Positions 30,912 through 41,094 of a stretch of DNA of 64,000 nt are shown here, one piece after another. How positions within the stretch are numbered: position 1 is the stretch's first letter; every line of letters starts with the position of its first letter. Made by a program: the position numbers and the translations under genes. This DNA is from Lepidostoma basale. Taxonomy: Eukaryota; Arthropoda; Insecta; Trichoptera; Lepidostomatidae. Location of the stretch: assembly GCA_022606425.2 (NCBI GenBank), contig JAHDVF020001054.1, positions 744,001-808,000 on the forward strand. Reading direction: 5' to 3'. The notes under the pieces were generated by a model. The model was not told where the DNA came from. It saw nothing but the letters and a program-made list of their open reading frames with translations, and ran no database searches.

Positions 30912-32035
30912 AATTAAATTGTTGATGTCTTTAAAGTATAATTATGAAATTAAAAAAAGAACCACACACAGTGGTTTTTAACTAATAATAATAATAATTA
31001 TTATTATTATTATGTATAGCGCTTCTTTCGTGAATAATTCAATAATAAGTGAATAATAAGGGCCCTTAGAAAATGTTTTTAGTCTTGAGAGCTACATCTG
31101 ACACCAGCAGATAATATCTATCAGATAATAATAGCTGTTTATACATATTATATGTGATATTTTGAAAAGGTGGGTTTTTAGGTTAGACTAAGAGAAAAAA
31201 TTGGATTATCACATTTACTATTTGTTTAAATGTCGAAATATTATTATTATGCCTTTCATCGAAACCCGTTTCCGAGAAGTTTTATTTTATAAAATAATCA
31301 ATATTATATACTTAATTTGGAGTATAATATTATTGTTCAAGAAACAATAAACATGCATTTTTTATTAATAATAGTTTCCAGAACACTTGCATTATTTAAT
31401 GATGAACCTTTTTTCCCTTATGTCTGAAAAAAAGCGATCGTGCGAAACTCAGGTAAATATTTTTAAAATAGATTAATCACTCACTTGAACTATTTTCCAT
31501 GAAAATATCTACCTGAGGATATGATGCACATCTTAAATGAGTCCCAAACGCCTTCTGCGATTTTGTCCGCAATCGGCATAACACCTCAACCACCATTTCA
31601 ATTATTTATTCTAAATCTTTTTCTTCCTCTTTGACCACACAGGCTAGTTTTGCTTTTGATACACCAGCACTTAACAGGGTATTATTTAATACAGATTTTT
31701 TTTAATAATTATGATTTTTAAAACGCTATTTTTCTTGAGAGATTCACATCAAGCGCGTTACACCTCATATCCACTAAAGAGCTATATGAGATGTATCTAC
31801 ATTAACTTTTGTATGTAGTATAAACAGCTATGCGTTTGATTCTCGCTATATAAGATAATATCTCAGCAAGGAGAAACATATCATTCCCATAAAATAAAGA
31901 AAAACATCACAGACGTTTTCATACATTTTCTTTTGTTCCTATTCGATCGAAAGTTGGACGCTATCTTGGTTATTTTTACTTTGCTGAAACTGAACCATTC
32001 TAGAAGTATTTCTGGACAGGAGTTTTTTTTTCTCC
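30912..32035. other. No gene; short inverted repeats
   Basis: TAATAATAATAATTATTATT hairpin at about 30984-31012; CAGGTAAATATTTTT / GAAAATATCTACCTG inverted repeat at 31450-31516. Otherwise AT-rich. Confidence 0.35.
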
Positions 32036-32039
32036 CGAT

Positions 32040-32510
32040 ATACTTCTTCTTCTTCTTCTGATTGTAGATCTTGCGATCTGTTTATGCAGGATATCAACTT
32101 TCTTTCTGTGATGAAGACGACCAGCCTTCTCTCCAACTTTTTGGTGGACGTCCTGGTGGTCGACAGCCCTCTGGAGTCTCGTGCATCACAATATTAGGAA
32201 TTCTTGCTGGATCCATTCTCTAGATGTGGTCCCTCCAGAATCGTCTTCTCTGCTTACTCCATCTCACTATATCTTAAATTTTGCAGGATTTGCGAATTTC
32301 TTCATTAGGTATCCTATCTCTAAGGGTTCTCTCCACAATGGGTCGCAATGTTCTCTTTCTGCTACTCTTAAGGGACCTTTGGTTCTGACAGTGTCTGCTC
32401 TTGCTTCGATTCCGTATGTCATTATGGGCTTCATGCATGTTTTATAAATTCTAACTTTGCTTTCTACTAGCATATGCTTATTGTCCCAGATAGTGTCCCT
32501 TAGACATCCA
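32040..32510 (-). mobile_element. LINE-G C-terminal region
   Basis: Minus strand encodes SKVRIYKTCMKPIMTYGIEA, RADTVRTKGPLRVAEREHC and, further on, PPRTSTKKLE-like sequence, ending in GAAGAAGAAGAAG (TTCTTCTTCTTC at 32045). Longest LINE-G copy here; frames broken. Confidence 0.72.
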
Positions 32511-32880
32511 GAGATAACTGCAGCTCTATAAGTCTGTTTTAAAACTTAATTATATAGATCGCTGCAACTAGATATCTCCCGAAATACTGTTTTTCATTAT
32601 TTTTTTTCTTGGATAATCAGTTGCAGCACTTTGTATTTATCGTTTCTCATAACATGCTAGAAGTATTTCAGACTCCTGCGTTTATAGTCATGCTAATTAT
32701 TTTTTCTTTCGTCATTCGCAGTTATTACTCGTTCGTGACTCTTTTTGTCCATGAAATACTACTATATTTATTATTTTTTAACTTCATCTATTCTACAAAA
32801 ATGCAATAGACAAAATTAGTTATTCAAATGGTTAAATGTTTTATTGTACCATATGTATAAAAATACAAATTTATTAATAT

Positions 32881-32963
32881 ACTTAGGAAATTTAAAATAA
32901 CTTTGTTTAATCCACTAAATATATTTAGTGGATTAAACAAAGTTATTTTCAATTTCCTAAGTA
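32881..32963. repeat. Near-perfect 83-bp palindrome
   Basis: ACTTAGGAAAT..TTAATCCACTAAATA is mirrored by TATTTAGTGGATTAA..TTTCCTAAGT with almost no spacer. A family F-like flank continues to about 33080. Confidence 0.75.
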
Positions 32964-33229
32964 TATTACTATGGAATTCCACGGTGTTTATGCCTTAGCG
33001 TTCAATAAGTTGACTAATTTATTAATTTATACCAATGAAAACGTCTGTTTTCTAAAAGTTTTATTATATTTTATGTGAATGCCATGTTTTATTATTTAAA
33101 TAACTAATGTATTATTTAAATAATAACAATAAAAGGTTTATAAATCACAATTCATTGGTTATTTTACCAAATATGTGAATTGATATTAAAAATTAATTGT
33201 TCCTTGCATCAAAATGTACTTTCCATAAC

Positions 33230-33430
33230 GTATTGTTGAGTGAATTTACATCCAGGTGAGTCTAATAATTGCCAGTTGAGTGACCCCGTCAGTTTCAGCA
33301 ATACCCGCCATCCCTTCCTCATCCCTGATGACGTCAGGGGAGTGTACACAGTGCAGCACGTTCCTACATTCACAAATAACCGTGTGATGAACTCACAATA
33401 CGCGAAGACTGTATGCGCTATAATAAAATA
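33230..33430. other. Unique block with a CRE-like palindrome
   Basis: GATGACGTCAGGGG contains the TGACGTCA element. Open frames on both strands lack domain similarity. Confidence 0.3.
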
Positions 33431-33524
33431 ATGCGGCATGCAAACATATGTATTATTATTTTGTATGCGCTTCTCATGATTTTCGCTTTAGATCATTTCA
33501 CCCCTTAATATTATACAACAACGA

Positions 33525-33810
33525 CAAGAAACCATCACGCCGTTTCCAGGAAATGGTAGGCAGAGAAAATAGACTGTCACACTACTCTACCCTGACATAC
33601 CTCTCAAGCTTCTACCACATTGAAACCAGGCAATTCTACCGACTTCTAACAATTACATTCTTCTGCTCTTTATTCCTCTTGATATTAGCATTTGAAATAG
33701 AGGATCTCACCTCTATCACAAATATTCTGTTTCCATCCTGCTTCTGCCAATTCCACACTTTACTTCTATAAAGGGTTGCAACCAGAATTTTAACAAACAT
33801 TTATGCTTTC
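33525..33810 (-). mobile_element. LINE-A, degenerate
   Basis: ACCATCACGCCGTTTCCAGG starts the reversed 3' end, and CTTCTGCCAATTCCACACTT is the reversed GSEAWN-QKK region. Internally deleted. Confidence 0.6.
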
Positions 33811-33817
33811 ATTTTTG

Positions 33818-34000
33818 TATACAACAGGTCGTTTGAACCTAATTTTTATATACATTTTTTCTAGCAATTATATTGATTTTCGTGATATGTGATAGGTAGC
33901 TAATCAAAGATAGTGTGGAAATCACACTGCCATTGCCGGACATACCCGGAACCTTCGGAATGGCACTCATAGCTCTTACCACTCTAACATGAAAGTCGTT
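33818..34000 (-). repeat. SINE-1
   Basis: Plus-strand TATACAACAGGTCGTTTGAA, GTGATAGGTAGCTAATC and a damaged B box (GGACATACCCGGAACC). Confidence 0.68.
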
Positions 34001-34329
34001 CATTGATAAGTTATTGTTTCCATCGCTATTTTTAAAACTCCATTCATTTTTGTTGGTTTTGTCAGACACTGGATCGAAAGCCCAGTAGTTCGTTAAAAAC
34101 AATGAGTGAAAATAGTTCTAAAAATATTTTTTGATTTTATAACTAGTTAAAATGAACTTTCAATTTAGTTTCAGGTAAATTATTTAATTATTTTGTACTG
34201 ATACATTAAAAAATCTTTGTATTTAGTACAAAAAATCTCTGGTTGTTTGGATATTTTTATGGATAGTGACATTTTTAATGTAATTCAGAATTTGAATCAC
34301 ATAAAACAAATGAATGAAAAACATATAAT

Positions 34330-34540
34330 TTTCTTCTTCTTCTTCTTTACTAGCCTTCTTCCCTCCACTGCTGGATATAGGCCTCTTCCAATTTCTTCCA
34401 CTCGTCTCTATCCTGTCCACTTTGCATCTAAGATTTTCCAACCCTTTTGATAATATCATCGGTCCATCTCATCGGTGGCCTTCCGACACTTCGTCTATTC
34501 TCCCATGGTCTCCAACTGAGTATCCTGGGTGCCCATCTGT
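34330..34540 (-). mobile_element. LINE-B (RTE-type) 3' tail
   Basis: Reversed PRRWTDDI, RWKRIGRGLYPAV-like frames over CTGCTGGATATAGGCCTCTT, with a TTCTTCTTCTTC tract at 34332. Confidence 0.65.
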
Positions 34541-34544
34541 TGCC

Positions 34545-34914
34545 AATTTTACTAAGTTCAAATTATTCAATAATAATTAACATCACATGTTTTTTTATGT
34601 ACGATTAATTTATTTTAAATTTCGTTGAAGTAGATTGTACAACATTAATATAAAATAAAATTGCCGCACTATCGTCGTCTAAACGAGATGGCAACTGAGA
34701 TGTACATTTTTAGATGGATTTGTAGCGAATTCGTGAATACGTTAACATTTATATTTATATTAATATAGTTCTATGTATTATATACTTCTTTTAGAATTTT
34801 TAAATTGACAATTTTTGGCAACACATACGTCGATTTGACACGCGCTGTAATGATGTTGAAGAGCAAAATATCAGAGATAGATAAGATTTATCTCACACAA
34901 ATATCTACAATAAT
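34545..34914. other. AT-rich, nothing recognised
   Basis: Contains AATTTAGATGG and TTGACACGCGC but no repeat or exon signal. Confidence 0.3.
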
Positions 34915-35580
34915 ATATTTCTTCTTCCTCTTCCTCTTCTTCAGCCTGTATTGACCGTCCACTCCTGGACGTAGGCCTCCTCTCGCATTTTCCATTCTCT
35001 TCTATTCTGAGCGATCCGCATCCAGGCACTTCCCGCACTTCTCCGGACAACTGTGGGCGCCCAACTCCACGCTTTGCCGTCCTTGGCCACCAGCACAGCA
35101 GTCATCTTGTCCACTTTTCATCTGGATGGCGAGCGACATGTCCCGCCCATCGCCACTTGAGGGTTGCGGCCATCTTGATAACATCGGAAACCTTTGTCCT
35201 GACTCTTATGTCCTCATTTCTGAGTCTGTCCCGTAAACTGATACCCAACATGGCTCTCTCCATTGCTCTCTGAGTGACTCTTAGCTTGTTGACACTTTTT
35301 TGTGACATTGTGACTGTCTCAATACCATAAGTGAACACGGGCAGGACACAGGCATTGAACACTCTCCTTTTCAAGTTGATGGGTATTTTCGGATTTTTCA
35401 AAATGTGACCAAGATTTTTGAATGCTGCCCAGCTTAGTCCGACTCTTCTATTCAGGTCTGCTGTCTGGTTATCTCACCCAAGTTGTATTTTGGGACCCAA
35501 ATAAATTAATTCACTGACAGATTCAATGCTAGCATTGTCCAATACGATTTGTGCTGGTTGTGACGTCATCATCTTGGTTT
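34915..35580 (-). mobile_element. LINE-B (RTE-type) C-terminal region, longest copy
   Basis: Minus strand from 35580: the end of the RT fold, then IPINLKRRVFNACVLPVFTY, GIETVTMSQKSVNKLRVTQR, AMERAMLGISLRDRLRNEDI, LKWRWAGHVARHPDEKWTR, a frameshift, and REEAYVQEWT-like terminus with TTCTTCTTCCTC (reversed tail). 99 codons open in one block. Confidence 0.82.
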
Positions 35581-35689
35581 TTATAATATATTTGCCCACT
35601 ACAAAATTTCACACGTTTAGCAAACAAGTCAAAATCATAACCGTGATGCATCAGTGAGTAATATATATTGAACGGGGGGTACCTACCTG

Positions 35690-35880
35690 GGAGATAATAA
35701 AGGGCCCTCCACACAACGCAAGCAGTGTGCGGAAGCTCGCGGGGCGTGGGGCCCGCGTGTGCGCGGCCCCTAATGTGACGGCCGATGAGGTATTTTGACA
35801 GAACGTGTCACGGACATTCTGCGCCGTGACGTTGGCAACAATGACGGGGGCGGGAAGCAGGCGGGGGGCGGTGGAAGATT
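35690..35880. promoter_or_regulatory. CpG-rich block 1.65 kb upstream of an Hr51 exon
   Basis: CGCGGGGCGTGGGGCCCGCG, GACGGGGGCGGGAAGC and GGCGGGGGGCGG form a dense GC-box cluster. Not a recognised repeat or exon. Could be an internal promoter or enhancer; unproven. Confidence 0.35.
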
Positions 35881-36152
35881 TGATTGGAAATTATTTTTAT
35901 TTCCGTAACATTATCAGATCTGCCGAATGCATCTATAATACATACGCACGTCTGTTCTGTTTTTTTTGTCGAAGAGTAGTTACGTATTAACAGAAACAAA
36001 ATTGTTTTGACATTTGTCCTTTTATGACTCAAATACGAATATTGTGTTCAACAACAAATTTAATAAAATAATTTCTTATTACATCCATTTTAAGGATTTT
36101 AAATACAACACAAAAAAGTATATACAGCCACAGCCCAGCATCATTTTTAGTT

Positions 36153-36610
36153 AACTAACTAACTAACCATCACGCAGTCTCTCCGAAAGGGTAAGCAGAA
36201 AGAATGGACTGTCACACTTTAACCGGTGCGGCACTCTTTTCTTCTCTTTTCGCCCTGCGGGAGACGCAGTGTGATGGGTGGCGAACCCTTATCGCCACGA
36301 ATAGGCATCTCCCGAGCACACTTCGATCGTCCAACATCCACAAAATAAATAATATAAAATAAAATAACAAAATAAAAATAATTTAACACAAAATTTTATT
36401 CTTATATGGCGCACATTTTTTCTATTTAATGTATGTTCCACGTATCCACCGTTTTTTTTTAATTAGCAGTAATTAAGCACTTAAAACAAACCAACACCAG
36501 CAAGAACTTAAAAATATTATAATATTGAAGAAAATATTCAAATAGTCATTGGAACAAATGAAAAAAATATTTTTACACCTGTCAATTTTTTTTATATAAA
36601 CGAAATAACT
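36153..36610 (-). mobile_element. LINE-A2 non-autonomous element
   Basis: Second long copy: (TTAG)n tail, CCGGTGCGGCACTC, GAGACGCAGTGTGATGGGTG, TCGATCGTCCAACATCC, TATCCACCG and TTTTACACCTGTCA in the same order as at 27.1-27.7 kb. Confidence 0.7.
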
Positions 36611-36854
36611 TTTAGTTTACTTGACAAAATTGGTTTAAAGAACCCAGAAGCGCTCAAAAACTAGGTCTCTTAAACGAAATATAAACTTTCATTCAAAAAC
36701 TTTAAAACTTACTGAACTATGACTCTTTAGTGATATAAATGTTAGTGACATTAAAGACATGAATTCAGTGCCATTAAGAAAAATCCTCCATATACTCCTC
36801 TCCTTAAGACGAAATGTTCTTCAAAGGGAGAGTAAGAGGAACGTAAAAAAAAAT

Positions 36855-36886
36855 AACTGGTTTCGGTAGCCCGCTATCATCTTCTG
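36855..36886 (-). ncRNA. Hammerhead-derived motif, left arm
   Basis: Minus strand: CAGAAGA (U4 to A), T, stem II GATAGC/GCTACC (one mismatch), GAAACCAGTT. Confidence 0.35.
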
Positions 36887-36910
36887 GCATCAACCAGAAG
36901 ATGACAGCGC

Positions 36911-36938
36911 CAGAAGATGGAAGGTGCCGAAACCGGTC
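36911..36938 (+). ncRNA. Hammerhead-derived motif, right arm
   Basis: CAGAAGA, T, damaged stem II GG..CC, GAA, stem III ACCGGT, C (GUC). Confidence 0.38.
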
Positions 36939-37034
36939 GAAGCCATAAATATAAAACTAAATATGTACTTTTCAAATTTTCGTATGAAGCATTCACTTGG
37001 TGGCAAGACATTTAAATTTTTTTTATTATTTGTA

Positions 37035-37205
37035 TTTAAAATAAAATAAAATAAAAACACTGCACTTTGTTTTTCCCCACAATTACGAATTATTACGTTT
37101 ACGGTTATAACGAAGCCCTGAGGAAGCTTGTGTATAAGCGAAACTAGTCGGCAATTAAAATAGCCATATAGTGGTGAAAAACAAAGTGGAGTGTTTTTAT
37201 TTTAT
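37035..37205. repeat. Hammerhead repeat, GCTTG type
   Basis: ACACTGCACTTTGTTTTTCC at left is mirrored by GAAAAACAAAGTGGAGTGTT at right; same outer ends as the 14-kb foldback, but the left inner arm is deleted, leaving a single ribozyme-like core. Confidence 0.7.
37103..37165 (+). ncRNA. Hammerhead-ribozyme-like motif with full stem I
   Basis: Most complete example. Stem I: GGTTAT (37103-37108) pairs ATAGCC (37160-37165) and GCC (37115-37117) pairs GGC (37150-37152) around an internal loop. Core CTGAGGA at 37118, extra A, stem II GCTTG/TAAGC (one G-U), GAA at 37140, stem III ACTAGT, cleavage C at 37149 (GUC). Lies 360 bp upstream of an Hr51 exon, on the sense strand, so it would be in Hr51 pre-mRNA. 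Confidence 0.6.
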
Positions 37206-37526
37206 TTTATTTTAAATACAAATAATAATAATAAATTATATACTTTGTAATTCATTTTTCATTAATTTTTAGATTTTTTTTTTTTCGTATAATAAATCGT
37301 AGATTTTATAAAGTATTGCTACAATGTGAGCTATTGGTTTTGTTTTTTTATTTATTAACGAAAAATAATATGATAGTTTTATTATTGTTATTTATTATTT
37401 GACAGAGAATGTATTTAAATATAAGAGATAAATAAATGGTTTGTCGGCTTAATTATTTCCGTAATGAGAACATTCTTTGTTTTTTATTTATAAATAAATA
37501 ATCTAAGCGTTTTTTATTATTCTCAG

Positions 37527-37641
37527 CCGTGCAGAATGAGAGACAGCCCAGAAACACGGCCACAATCAGACCTGAAGCCCTCAGGGACATGGGGCAAGAG
37601 AGAGCCCTTAGGGAAGCTGCGGTGGCAGTAGGAGTTTTCGG
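37527..37641 (+). CDS. Hr51: Hr51 exon: linker after the DNA-binding domain
   Basis: Short internal exon of an NR2E3-type nuclear receptor, a sequence-specific nuclear transcription factor (Drosophila unfulfilled; in flies needed for mushroom-body neuron remodelling). It is preceded by TTATTATTCTCAG and followed by GTGAGT. It enters in phase 1 (Ala codon split) and leaves in phase 2. The frame reads AVQNERQPRNTATIRPEALR, then DMGQERALREAAVAVGVFG. The VQNERQPRNTA block directly after the second zinc finger is diagnostic of the Hr51/PNR/fax-1 group and argues against tailless or dissatisfaction. The zinc-finger exons were not found in the preceding 37.5 kb and are presumably beyond the window. 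The following intron is 11.8 kb. Confidence 0.93.
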
Positions 37642-37943
37642 GTGAGTACCCAATACAGCCCTCAGTAACATAAGAGTACTTGATTATTAAAAAAATAACA
37701 AATTATTTAAAAGTGTTGAAACTTTATGATAAGTAACTATCGAAAACCTTAAATGGAAAAGACAACACTATTTATGATAAAGATAATACATTTTTAAATT
37801 AATCAAAACATTTTTTTTTCTATGTAGATATAGATTTTGTCAATAATAATCTCCTTATTATAATAATATTACCTTTATATATTATATATTATAATATTAT
37901 AATATAATTTATTATTCTCTGATGATTCAGTTATAAAATTATT

Positions 37944-38118
37944 CGGGTGGTGGTCTGGGGGATAGAACGCTTGGCTCCTGATCCAGGGGACATGGGTTCA
38001 AGCCTAGACACGACCAGATTCCTTCTTCATAATAATGAGCTATTTTCTGCTCACATTGAAGATTGTAAAATAAATTCTAATATCATTGATGTAAATCCTT
38101 TATGTTAGTCTTTTTTTT
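37944..38118 (+). repeat. SINE-2 (tRNA-derived)
   Basis: GGGTGGTGGTCTGGGGGATA, ACATGGGTTCAAGC and TATTTTCTGCTCACATTGAA, ending in a long A tract. Nearly identical to 8574-8760, suggesting recent activity. Lies in the first Hr51 intron seen here. Confidence 0.78.
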
Positions 38119-38119
38119 A

Positions 38120-38785
38120 AAAAAAAAAAAAAAAACTTTTTAATCATGTTTAGGTAGTACAGTTTTTTGAGAATTAATAAAATATCTAAACAACATCAGT
38201 CGTTTTTGACGCCTGATGATGGGAATTAAAGTCTACTAAACATCTAGCAATAAATTTAAAAAAATCTGCGATACATAATAACTGTGTATCATATTGACCA
38301 TTTAATAATGTTGAAGTATCGTAGTGTGTCAGCCAAAATAAGGGATTATCTAAAAAAAAACTAAATTTTGGGATTTCAGTGTTTAAATGTTTAATATTTT
38401 TATGGTTTTACTCGATATTTTGAGCATTTCAAATAACAAATCGAATGAATCTAAATTGTAGATTGTTTTATCTGTTGATATCGCTGTAATCTTGATTAAA
38501 AGTAATATTTCATTTTCGTAACTTGAAACATTTGGTTATGGATGTTCTTTAATTTAAAGCAGTAGACAAATTACGAAATGGATGTAATATTTTTAAAGTT
38601 TAATATGATGTGTTTAAATTTATACATAGCATAATTACACAATTATAATTTAACACTTTACTGTTCCTGAGGCATTGATTTAAATATACACATTAAATCT
38701 TTTTTTTTTTTTTAATTCAAGATCGTAATTATTTTGAAGTTATTACTGTTTGAGATGTATCGAAATTAAAATTGTACACAAAATA
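38120..38785. other. AT-rich intron, nothing recognised
   Basis: Poly(A/T) runs. GTCGTTTTTGACGCCTGATGATGG resembles a damaged hammerhead repeat end, not scored. Confidence 0.3.
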
Positions 38786-38789
38786 TATA

Positions 38790-39026
38790 TATCGCCTCTT
38801 TGCAAGAATAACGTGACATTTCGAAAATCAAATCTGCCGTGTTCAACATTATTTTCTACAAAAACGTGGTATTTTTAAATTGAAACACAGAGAATTTATG
38901 AGGGAAAGAGATAACACAACATTGGTATATTGTGTTGTCACGTTGTCTCTTTCAGACGGGTATCTTGTTACATTTAAAAAAAATAATTATTAAGGATAAC
39001 ACGTTATTCTTGCAAAGAGGCGATAT
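38790..39026. mobile_element. MITE with ~26-bp terminal inverted repeats
   Basis: ATCGCCTCTTTGCAAGAATA at the left and TATTCTTGCAAAGAGGCGAT at the right; match continues into ACGTG. TA lies at both borders, consistent with a Tc1/mariner-type target duplication. A second inverted repeat (AGAGATAACACAACA / TGTTGTCACGTTGTCTCT) lies inside. No ORF. Confidence 0.7.
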
Positions 39027-39309
39027 GCTGTTGCGTAAAAATATACACATCCAATTGAATTTTTATATCACATTAAAAAAACTCTCTTTGGTGAATAGGT
39101 GCTAGATGGAACCGAAAACTTTGTAAATTCAAATACTTACTTTTAAATCGAATTAAATAAAACCATAGTCTAGGTACACTATGCTTTTGATGCTTAGAAC
39201 TCATGATTTCGACACTAGCCTTCATCATAAAATAAAAATTATATAAATATTTCTTTAGTATGGAGCATTTAATTTGTGGTGTGGCATTATTTAATATATT
39301 TAAAATCAT

Positions 39310-39480
39310 TTTTACTTGTTTTAACACCACTTCATTTTTATCGAAACAAACGGTTTCGCTCCCACCGGAGCCCTCGTCAAGGTTAAAAAACAAACAAAAA
39401 AACATATTTTTTTCAGTTTTTTTAGGGAACGAAACCGGTTGGTTTTACAAAAATAAAGTGGTGTCAAAACAAGTTAAATT
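39310..39480. repeat. Hammerhead foldback, GCTCC type
   Basis: ACTTGTTTTAACACCACTTC is mirrored by AAGTGGTGTCAAAACAAGT. The centre is an A-rich tract. Confidence 0.7.
39348..39380 (-). ncRNA. Hammerhead-like motif, GCTCC type
   Basis: Minus strand: TTGACGA (C3 to U), GG, stem II GCTCC/GGAGC perfect 5 bp with loop GGTG, GAA, ACCGTTT. The right arm keeps GAAACCGGTTGG. Confidence 0.45.
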
Positions 39481-39589
39481 GTTTTGAAATTATTTTTATT
39501 CTAAATATCAGTTTTTATTTAAAAAATTAAAAAGATATTGGGATTACTTTGCGTGAGTGTATTTCAATAAAAATCATGTGTTTGTTTTA

Positions 39590-39840
39590 TGTGATGTTCT
39601 CCGCTGTCTGGTGATGCCTGGGTGATGTTGGTGGATGATGACGGATGCTGGAGCAGGAGGTCCTTGACAGATCCTTCCATCCCCGCTTACCTGATCTCCG
39701 CCATCGATTCCTCGCTCTCCACAAGCCTGACGTAGGTCTATTAACATTCCATTTGATAACATTCCAATAACAAAATAAGACACACCGCTCTCTACCGTCA
39801 CTTTCGATCCATAAATAACTGGCCTCATTACTGCTCAAGG
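39590..39840. other. Unassigned GC-richer intron segment
   Basis: CTGGAGCAGGAGGTCCTTGA and CATCCCCGCTTACCTGATCT with overlapping minus-strand open frames of ~84 codons; no domain recognised. Possibly an old transposon. Confidence 0.3.
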
Positions 39841-39867
39841 AATATAGTTATTTAGCATTTAGCATTT

Positions 39868-40742
39868 TTTATGGTATACAATAGTTCATTTGAACCCAAT
39901 TGCTAGGTACAATTTGTTTTTTTTAGCTATTATAGTTTTTTTTTAGAGGTTTGGTTTTAAAACTAGTAACATTGTTTTTACAGACTATCAATTTAACAGT
40001 TAACAGTTGATTTGTAATCAATACGTTATGCCATTCACTCAGTTGCTCAATAAAGGTGTCAAAAATTGAACTTCACGATTGCGCTTCATTCGAGCTAGCC
40101 GTGGCCCTCATATGCGCGAAATCATATTAAAACAATAATGGCATAAAATTATCTATTAAATAAAGCCAATATCAGAGATATTACCATTATTTTAATGTGT
40201 TTTTTTTTTTCATTTTGAATTTGTATACCTTTAAAAAACACAACTATACTTTTTGATATATAAAAATGGTGTTTTTTTTTTGGAGGTATACAAATTAGCA
40301 ATGAAAAAAAAAACATTAAAATAATGTAAATGTCTATAATATTATCTTTATTTAATAGATAATTTTATGCCATTATTGTTTTAATATATTAAAATATATT
40401 CGGTCATATAAGCGCCACGGCTAGCTCGAATGAAGCGCAATCGTGAAGTTCAATTTTCGACACCTTTATTGAGCAACTAGGTTAAATGGCAAAACGTATT
40501 GACTACAAATCAACTGTCAACTGTCAAATCGACAGTCTATAGATTGAACATTGTTGCTAGTTTAAAAACTACTCCTCTAAAAAAACATTATTGATTCTCA
40601 TGGCAAGTGATTCAAGCTACTCTATCGCCATTTTCATTGTCACGTGAATTCTACAGCAGAGACAGTGTGACAATCACACTGCCATCGCCGGTATCTTCAG
40701 TGTGCCAGTTATAGCTCTTACCAATAAAGGTCGTCAATATCT
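39868..40742 (-). repeat. SINE-1 split by a foldback element
   Basis: The distal SINE-1 part is at 39868-39933 (AATAGTTCATTTGAACCCAA) and the rest at 40587-40742 (GGCAAGTGATTCAAGC, CACGTGAATTCTACAGC). The 653-bp foldback between them is flanked by ATTAT on both sides. Confidence 0.75.
39934..40586. mobile_element. 653-bp foldback element with ATTAT target duplication
   Basis: Long arms (~300 nt, ~90% identical by eye): TTGTAATCAATACGTTATGC / GCAAAACGTATTGACTACAA and TTCACGATTGCGCTTCATTC / GAATGAAGCGCAATCGTGAA. Ends AGTTTTTTTTTAGAGG / CCTCTAAAAAAAC. ATTAT at 39929-39933 and 40587-40591. No ORF. Confidence 0.78.
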
Positions 40743-40914
40743 GTAAAAACATTCATTTATATCGGTCGTCAGATATCGGTAAAAATATTTGTTAATTTCC
40801 ATTTCAATAGAACTATAGCGTAATGGTGGATGAGCTTTAAATATGTATTGTCTTTCGATAAAATTCAAATAAATAACACTAAACTAACTAACTAACAAAC
40901 CATCGGAATGTGTC

Positions 40915-41065
40915 AAATAAATAAATAACTAACTAGCTAACTATCTCGCTGTTTCCCTGGAAGAATAAGTAGAGAGGATGGACTGCCAAACTATTATATC
41001 CTGACATAACTCTCGCGCCTCTTCTACATTCATACCCAGTGACACGCACGCTCGTCGATTATTCC
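40915..41065 (-). mobile_element. LINE-A 3' end, degenerate
   Basis: AACTAGCTAACTATCTCGCTG, GGATGGACTGCCAAACTATT and CACGCACGCTCGTCGATTAT are reversed terminal blocks. Confidence 0.6.
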
Positions 41066-41094
41066 TATTTCGAATAAACTAAATAAATTTTTAA

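Larger units (their letters stand above)
36845..36965. repeat. Hammerhead foldback, GGYA type
   Basis: AACTGGTTTCGGTAGC is mirrored by a GCCGAAACCGGT block around an inner CTTCTGG / CCAGAAG stem. Related to the single arm at 62.45 kb. Confidence 0.6.

Noticed and set aside
31415..31520. Hammerhead motif at CGTGCGAAACTCAGG
   Set aside because: No CUGANGA with a pairing stem II at the right spacing; only a local inverted repeat.
1..37526. DNA-binding-domain exon of Hr51 within the window
   Set aside because: No stretch encoding the zinc-finger cysteine pattern or the CLQMGMNK-type end was found by eye; GC-rich patches at 7.5, 9.5, 17.9, 21.2 and 35.8 kb were read and do not encode it. A small exon could still have been missed.
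37453..37671. 72-codon minus-strand frame
   Set aside because: It is the shadow of the Hr51 exon at 37527-37641 on the other strand.
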